A stretch of 64,000 bases of DNA from Phoronis australis (Eukaryota > Phoronida > Phoronidae): positions 312,290-376,289 of the forward strand of contig NMRA01000221.1 of the NCBI GenBank assembly GCA_002633005.1, written 5' to 3'. Shown here piece by piece: positions 58,401-64,000 of the stretch. Position 1 is the stretch's first letter. Each line of letters begins with the position of its first letter. Below the pieces are notes generated by a model. It saw only the letters and a program-made list of their open reading frames with translations. It was not told where the DNA came from and ran no database searches. Both the position numbers and the translations under genes were made by a program.

Positions 58401-61400
58401 GTACATCGCTTGAAAACCTTAAGTCAGGCTCAGAATTACTCACAAAAGCCAATGTTTAAGTGTTTAGTGTCGCTATGTTTCAAGGAATTGCGCCACTAAC
58501 AAGTGTAAGTGCGTTGTTAAACATATAACTCTGTGAGGAGGATTTGGTTCATGAGGAGACTCTATGGCTCAGTGGTTTGTGAGACCCAGGTTCAAATCCT
58601 GGCTTTACTGACAGACAATCGAGCATTGCACAGAGGTGTCTCTTACTCCTCTGAGCTCTGTCTTACTAGTGAATGCATGCACGGGAGTGGATGAGAACCT
58701 GGATATAATGCGAAAGCGATTTGTGGGGCTGTGCTCATATTAGAAGAATTGTTCGGATTATCTGTTTTTGTGCCTATTTGTTGTGCGTTCGATGTAGAAC
58801 GTTTTCATAGCCTAAGGGACATATGTCTGAACAGCAGGTGAGGGCGTGTTAATGTTTAATCCCTAGTCCCTCAAGGAAGCAACTATGGAGTCCCCAAGTG
58901 CTGAAATTGAGATGTCCGTGATAAGTGATGCATATTTTGTTATATATCAACACTGTGAGTCTCCTTATTTAGCTACGAATAAGAGCGAGCTGTAGGATTT
59001 TGTTTTGACAGTTTTATTAACAAAAATAAACATTTAAGAACTTTTAGTTTGCTGTTTGCATGATTTGTGCTATGTAGCTGCCGTAAAACTGATGATGGGA
59101 AATTGATTATTTGAAGCATGGTATTTTTAAATACCTTCAGTTGCTTCAAAGCTTAAAAGCTTAAAAGCTTTGAAGAATATACAATTTCAGCAAGTATGGT
59201 TGTGGGAAATATGGGATCATTAACCGTATCACTCATTGCCGTAAGATCGTGTTAGACCTTCAATGCAAGTCAAAATATACAGATTCACTAATTTTTTCAA
59301 AATCCTAAAATTTTCTAGTTTAAAACCTTGTTTATATTTTAAAGGAAGAGTTACGATGAACTTCACCTATTTGATATACAATATGGCGGAAAAGGGTAAT
59401 TTTATTTTGTGCAATATCACTAGAAAATTAAATACTAAGAAAGTTTTAGTCGATTATTTGAATGGTTTGTAGGCTGTGTAGATGTCATGTAATACATTTT
59501 AAAAAATTTCCATTATTTAGAGCAACGTTACCAGCCTTTGACAAACTGAAAAAATATAATTTTTGCGATTATTTTTGTACGAAATAAGTGATCGAATACT
59601 GTAATACCAGACAAAATGGTGAAGGCTAAATAAGTGAGATTTTCTCCCATATTCCTACAGTCATCCAGGTTACCACCAGGGAGCGTAACTTGGTGGGTAT
59701 TAAATTGAGCACGAGCTTTTAAAATTTTTGAAAAGGCGAGGATGGGCGTTTGCCTAAATGGCCGACTAATTGTACTCAAACACATCTTCATTATTTTTCC
59801 ATTCAAGAAAGCAAATATTACAATGCTCGCAAACTGAATTTACGGTTTCATGTCTACTATCAGTTAAAAATTTCCCACCCGAATGATAGTTACCAAGGTA
59901 ACAGAAATGCGTACGTTTTGTGTGCTAAAATTCTCATGAGATGGCGTTCACAAGGACACTGGGGTGTTGGTTGTTTGAATTGGGGGTGGTGCTAAGGTAG
60001 GAATGTAGTTTCTTAGAAATTTATTGACCCATTATAAAAACACCTGGAATATAGTTTCTAAATTAAAAATTTATCAACACATTAAAAAAACACTGAAAGA
60101 TATTGCTTGGTATTTAAATGCAAAAACGGTGTTTCAGAATTTTGAAATAGGCCTTAGATTTGTGTGCATGAATTTTCAAACATCAGGAAGCATCACTGTT
60201 TGCAGTTTATGGCCTTGCGTTCCACAAAAATACAGAAATTGCATTAATGCATTATGTTAATGGGGTCAAATTAGTAAATGTTTGGATGTTGAAAAATTGC
60301 ATTCTATATATTTTGACTTGAAGCGAAGGTCTGGCATAACCTTGAGCTAGTTCTGGTTGTGGATTCTTTAATCAGATATTCGGCATCTTATGTATGTCGG
60401 GCAACACATACGGAGTAACTTTAATTGTCTTGATCTAAATAATTAGAATTACTCTTGAAAAAATAAGTTAATAAAATTCAGTGCTGCAAAATTTTGGGAA
60501 CATTAGAAACAGCTCTGTGTAGAGAGAAGAAATAAATAAATTAGGTTCTGCTCTGTGGCACTGGTCTGCAAAAACATTATCTGTTCAAATGACATTTCAT
60601 TTTGTCTGCATTTTTCTGCTTAACATTCTGTGTTTTACACAACAATTTCTTCTGGAAGTTCATCACACCAAATTCTCTGTTTGCAGGATTTGCCTACTAT
60701 GGTGAATATCCCTTGGCCTTTGCCTGCAGCATGGGTAACGAGACTATATATGACATTCTCCTGCGTCATGGCGCTGACCCTAACGCTCAGGACTCTTATG
60801 GCAATACAGTGCTTCATATGGCAGTTATACACGATAGAAAGGTATCATGTCATCTTTCTATAGCCATTTGTTATCTATGGTCTGTATCATGTTATCTGTA
60901 TTGTGTAGTCTGTATCGTGTGGTCTGTATTGTGTGGTCTGTATCGTGTGGTCTGTATCGTGTGGTCTGTATTGTGTAGTCTGTATCGTGTGGTCTGTATC
61001 GTGTGGTCTGTATTGTGTGGTCTGTATCATGTGGTCCATATTATGTGGTCCATATCGTGTGGTCCGTATCGTGTTTTCTGTATCATGTTGTCCGTGTCAT
61101 GTGGTCTGTATCATGTGGTCCGTGTCATGTGGTCAGTATCATGTGGTCTGTATCGTGTGGTCTGTATCGTGTGGTCTGTATCATCAACTAAAACAGTTTT
61201 ACACTTTCTGCCTCTTCATGGATTTTTCATTCTGAAAGTTATTTTCTTATGTTTTTTATTAAGTAGAAGCTAACTAAAGTTAATTCTTAAGTTGTTATTT
61301 TAAGTAATTATTACACGAATACCAGTATGTGTTATTGTTATTTAGGCACATTGTTATGTAAGAATGCCTGAGTTTTCCTTTGCCCTTTGCTCTGTTGTTT

Positions 61401-63756
61401 GATGTAGTTTATTGGGAGATTTGTGAGTGCATGAACTAGTTGAGTAAAATCTCACCATTTTTGGACAAAAATAATTTACTAAAACTGTTCTTTTCCATTT
61501 TCAAAGGCTTCTAGTATGATTGTAATGCCCAGAATTTTCCAGAACTTTGTCAGATGACAGCTGTAGTAAAAATGTCAATTCGGAAAAACTTTACATAATT
61601 TTGATAATTCAGAACATCTCGCCTTCATTGTTCAGCTAATTTCTTATTTGTAAACACCTAACGCCTGAACTCCTATTTTTTAGTATTGATTTGGCCAAAC
61701 TGTCAAATTCACGCACGAGTGACCTTATTCATCCATTGCTCTTTGGTTGTTCCCAGGAGATGTTCACATATGCCTCCAAGCACTACTTTCACAAAGCAGA
61801 GTTGAGCGTGGAGAACAAGGCTGGGTTAACTCCACTGGCACTGTCCTGCAAACTGGGACGGGGGAAGATATTCGAGGAACTCATTAGACTCGAGAGAGCG
61901 GTAAGGGAAACTAATGTTGAATTTAGTTTATTTCGTAGCGCACTGGTCTTGATGATGTAACCTTTTTGTAGATGTGTTATTGTGATTGCCGAGCAATGCT
62001 GGTTGTCTTTTTCTTACCGTTTGTCGAAATTGAAATTTTTGATAGTCACAATAAAATGTTTCAATAAATCGTGAATTTTACTATACATGGTCCCAACATC
62101 TTCATATTGGTTGTTGACGGGTACAACACAATATCATTTAAACCAAGACAACTAACGGACAACAATGATGACTAATCAGTTCATTCCCAGCACAGAGACC
62201 ACTTCTGATATTTGTAAGGAACAAGTTGAGACCGGATTTGTAGGGGCAAGTGGTATAAGTCAAAAGTTGTATTTTTAATATAGAAAATCAACGAGGGCGA
62301 ATTTATTACATTAAAATTGTTGTGGAATCTCTTCTTTGGTGCAAACTTTTGTATTGATTATTCTGTTGATGACAATGTAAACAAGTTGTTGCGCTACACA
62401 AAATATTCTGTGAATATTCTATCACCCATGACTATGAAGTTAAAAATTAGATAGTCTATGTTCAAAATCAGAGTAAGGAGTGTTGTCTCTTAGATCATGT
62501 GACCAACAAGTGACCAATGAGAATGCTTTTCTCAACTAGTGTGTTGTATTGTGTTACAGGAACTGTGGAGGTATAGTAACATAACGGCGACGTCGCACCC
62601 GCTAGCATCGCTTGATACTATTGGACAGGACGGCAAGATAAGTGAGTATACCAATGACATTATTATAGTTTGATCATTATAAGAAATTATCTAGCATTGA
62701 GTATAGTGTCATCCAGCAGTTCAAGAATAGGGCGTCCAAAATGAGATTCTCATTTTTTAGAGCGTCTGTGGCCAATGTCACGTGACAATGTTTTGATGAC
62801 CCCAAGTCAAATTGCTGTTATAGTGTGATCAGTTATTGAGGGGACGTGGTTCTGAACTAAAGCTCTTCATATCTTACATCATTTCTGAACCATTGCATAT
62901 CTATACGCCCTGAATGCCTCCCACAAGATATCGTCTCAGTAACAAACGAGTAAAGAAAATAACATATATTGCAATATTCAACATGTTCCACTCTGTCGTT
63001 TTTAAGACGAAGAAGATATGGTTGGCCTAATACAGGGTGTCACTAAATTGAGAAAACTTATATATGCAAGGTTAACTACAAAATGTGGAATCACTGTTGT
63101 TCTACTTGTACAGTGACGTACTGTAATGTGTACAGTGGTTGTTTAGATCAGGGGCATATATAGCTTATTTATGGGTTCAAAATTTACCGATAAACAACTT
63201 CACGGGAGGATGACTGTAAAGACACTGAAAAATCAGTAAATTCAAAGCAGTAATAAACCTGACGTTTTTTTGCAAATGTCATCATTTTCCAATACCTTAG
63301 CATTCTTGTATTGTTTATAAAAATATCATGATGCATGTATATGTAAAACTTCACCGTCCTGCTACAAATTCATGGAAAATTGAATCAGTTACAGAGGAAT
63401 ATGGAACGTGGAGATTTTGGCAAATCGCAATTTTCGTAACTGCTTACATCAAACTATACGCCTGTGTGGGCATGCTTGTGACGTGAACTATGAAAAAGGC
63501 TTTAACATTATCAACGATGTGAAATTCAGCTACTTTCAATTTTTTTAAATTAAACTAACTGCATTTAAGTATTTCATCTGACAAGGGGAATGAGTGGAAC
63601 ATGGTCAAAATATGAAGACTTGATTATTTGTTACTTTCAGATGAGGGTTCGGCTCTTATGATGATTATAGATGGTAAGACTGACGCTCATCTGGAGATGT
63701 TGGAGGGAGGAGTGATACGCCATCTGTTGGAGGAAAAATGGCGACATTACATTAGG
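52222..63756 (+). CDS. TRPV-family cation channel, Nanchung/OCR-like, 5' part
   Basis: Coding exons are 52222-52494, 56606-56867, 57213-57371, 60687-60841, 61757-61900, 62560-62641 and 63641-63756. All are GT..AG and all phases agree, giving 397 residues; the gene runs off the window. The N-terminal tail begins MGNLIRKR and includes GPWVYHDGRGVMLPHP. Ankyrin repeats follow: GAVGETALHLCFLL (about 130), GESCLHLAIVYHD (about 178), the GEYPLAFACSMGN and NTVLHMAV repeats (about 237-280), and AGLTPLALSCKLG (about 304). After them come ELWRYSNITATSHPLASLDT and EEKWRHYI, typical of the pre-S1 linker of invertebrate TRPV proteins. These channels are mechano- and chemosensory cation channels of sensory cilia in insects and nematodes. 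The six membrane spans and pore are beyond 64000. Upstream AUGs in the leader (52144 and on) could damp translation. Confidence 0.9.
52869..53268. mobile_element. 346-bp foldback insertion with 14-bp target duplication
   Basis: Inverted arms from TAGTATAAGAATCAAT (52869) to ATTGATTCTTATACTA (ending 53224), centred near 53070 on CTATTGTCAATAG. The left arm has about 40 extra bases. The word CGAATTGTCGCTAG stands at 52858-52871 and again at 53255-53268, as a target-site duplication would. A 30-base tail lies only on the right. A 14-base duplication is unusual for a DNA-transposon MITE and fits LINE- or Penelope-type insertion. It lies in the first TRPV intron. Confidence 0.7.
53140..53173 (+). 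ncRNA. decayed hammerhead-ribozyme-like motif
   Basis: CTGATGA, then a 6-bp stem (GTCCTC / GAGGAC with loop GAGAG), then GCAAC. A hammerhead core has CTGATGA, stem II, GAAAC; here the central A is C, which should abolish cleavage. The mirror motif is on the minus strand in the left arm. Confidence 0.3.
53270..56600. other. TRPV intron, no other gene
   Basis: Remainder of the first TRPV intron. The frame at 55407-55664 (minus) has acceptable composition (MERNMADIEFLFSQQKQLIR) but no splice or domain support and is AT-rich. Confidence 0.5.
56606..56867 (+). CDS. TRPV exon 2 (first ankyrin segment)
   Basis: Acceptor CTATCTCTAG, donor TATG|GTATGT. EIDYRKLRQELPI to DIYEGEEYYG, phase 0 in and 1 out. 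Confidence 0.9.
57213..57371 (+). CDS. TRPV exon 3 (ankyrin)
   Basis: Acceptor CTTACATCCAG, donor GAAG|GTGTGT. ESCLHLAIVYHDIASVKWLL, LGADVH, RFFLPEDQKK; phase 1 in and 1 out. Confidence 0.9.
57619..57662. repeat. hairpin with 18-bp perfect arms in TRPV intron
   Basis: Arms ATCGGATACAAAATGGCC and its exact complement, loop GATGTGGC. It sits inside a stretch (57485-57960) with recurring AGAGGTCGCA / TAGAGGGCGCA words, probably an interspersed repeat. Confidence 0.85.
58550..58790 (+). mobile_element. tRNA-derived SINE in TRPV intron
   Basis: A box-like TGGCTCAGTGG and a perfect B box GGTTCAAATCC about 30 bases apart, followed by a body with no tRNA likeness. The short A-B spacing shows a degenerate tRNA head. 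A different family from the SINE at 41285. Confidence 0.6.
60687..60841 (+). CDS. TRPV exon 4 (ankyrin)
   Basis: Acceptor TGTTTGCAG, donor AAAG|GTATCA. FAYYGEYPLAFACSMGNETI to VLHMAVIHDRK, phase 1 in and 0 out. Confidence 0.9.
60873..61187. repeat. 14-bp satellite, about 22 copies, just after a TRPV exon
   Basis: Unit GTGTGGTCTGTATC with C/T and A/G variants. It starts about 30 bases after the donor of TRPV exon 4. Because 14 is not a multiple of three and the unit has no stop in any frame, all three forward frames are open through it, which produces long false ORFs of Val/Cys/Trp-rich sequence. Confidence 0.9.
61757..61900 (+). CDS. TRPV exon 5 (ankyrin)
   Basis: Acceptor GTTCCCAG, donor GCG|GTAAGG. 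EMFTYASKHYF, AGLTPLALSCKLGRG, FEELIRLERA; phase 0 at both ends. Confidence 0.9.
62560..62641 (+). CDS. TRPV exon 6
   Basis: Acceptor TGTTACAG, donor ATAA|GTGAGT. ELWRYSNITATSHPLASLDT to QDGKI, phase 0 in and 1 out. Confidence 0.88.
63641..63756 (+). CDS. TRPV exon 7
   Basis: Acceptor GTTACTTTCAG, donor AGG|GTAAAT. NEGSALMMIIDGKTDAHLEM to EEKWRHYIR, phase 1 in and 0 out. The next exon should start the membrane domain and is outside the window. Confidence 0.88.
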
Positions 63757-64000
63757 GTAAATAAACTGGCTACTTGTTTGCAACAATTATAGTTCTGTCA
63801 AAAATTTTCCATTTAACTGCAGAAGTTCTCTAACTTGCTGTTTAACAGTTATTTCATGTGTCATATTTGAAATTTTCACGTTATTAAGAAATGAAACTTG
63901 TTTTTGGAATAGGACAATATAGTATGTATTACATTTTACGATTTTTAATAATTTGCTTTTAGCAAGCTTGCCTCATGAAAATAAGTAATATTGTTGTAGT

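Noticed and set aside
60933-61235. Cys/Trp/Val-rich ORFs after TRPV exon 4
   Set aside because: Products of the 14-bp satellite, which is open in all frames.
1-64000. CRISPR arrays, rRNA, integrase or viral genes
   Set aside because: No regularly spaced repeats with unique spacers, no rRNA-like sequence and no viral or integrase domain were seen.

Overview
This is nuclear DNA from an animal. It is AT-rich, with long spaced introns flanked by GT..AG, many short dispersed and palindromic repeats, and tRNA-derived SINEs. An invertebrate is favoured because the TRPV channel at the right end looks like the Nanchung/OCR type. SMKR1 and HDHD5 relatives occur widely in animals, so the phylum cannot be fixed from sequence alone. 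Two 1.4-kb direct duplications each have exactly one N at the junction and allele-like divergence. This suggests a very heterozygous, probably marine, animal whose two haplotypes were partly placed in tandem by the assembler.

Layout. 1-13.4 kb is mostly repeats and non-coding DNA. It holds a degenerate 410-bp tandem array with nuclear-receptor-like DR1 motifs (6.8-7.8 kb), a doubtful coding fragment on the minus strand (9.0-9.5 kb), a 22-bp minisatellite (11.75 kb) and a good first exon of an unrecognised minus-strand gene (13.46-13.56 kb). 15.6-17.2 kb carries SMKR1 (small lysine-rich protein) on the minus strand. 17.5-25.3 kb carries a plus-strand gene for a BTB-BACK protein with nine C2H2 zinc fingers; its first coding exon appears twice. 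The two genes are head to head around 17.2-17.5 kb.

29.6-34.0 kb holds two tightly packed minus-strand genes. HDHD5/CECR5 (a HAD-superfamily hydrolase-like protein) has five secure exons and a proposed mitochondrial-presequence exon. Directly upstream is a small compact gene for an Asn/Gly/Asp-repeat protein that I do not recognise, with a TATA box, several splice sites and a poly(A) signal. 35-51.7 kb is dominated by repeats: poly-G-containing elements that break the assembly, SINEs, near-perfect palindromes and the second false-looking duplication. 52.1-64 kb is the 5' part of a TRPV channel gene on the plus strand. Seven coding exons give 397 residues of N-terminal tail plus ankyrin repeats; the membrane domain lies beyond the window. 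Its introns contain a 346-bp foldback with a 14-bp target-site duplication and a decayed hammerhead-like motif, a SINE, and a 14-bp satellite just after an exon.

The genes do not form a pathway; they are ordinary neighbouring animal genes. No virus, CRISPR array or bacterial-type operon was seen. Least familiar are the compact Asn-rich gene at 32.8-34.0 kb and the foldback at 52.9-53.2 kb.
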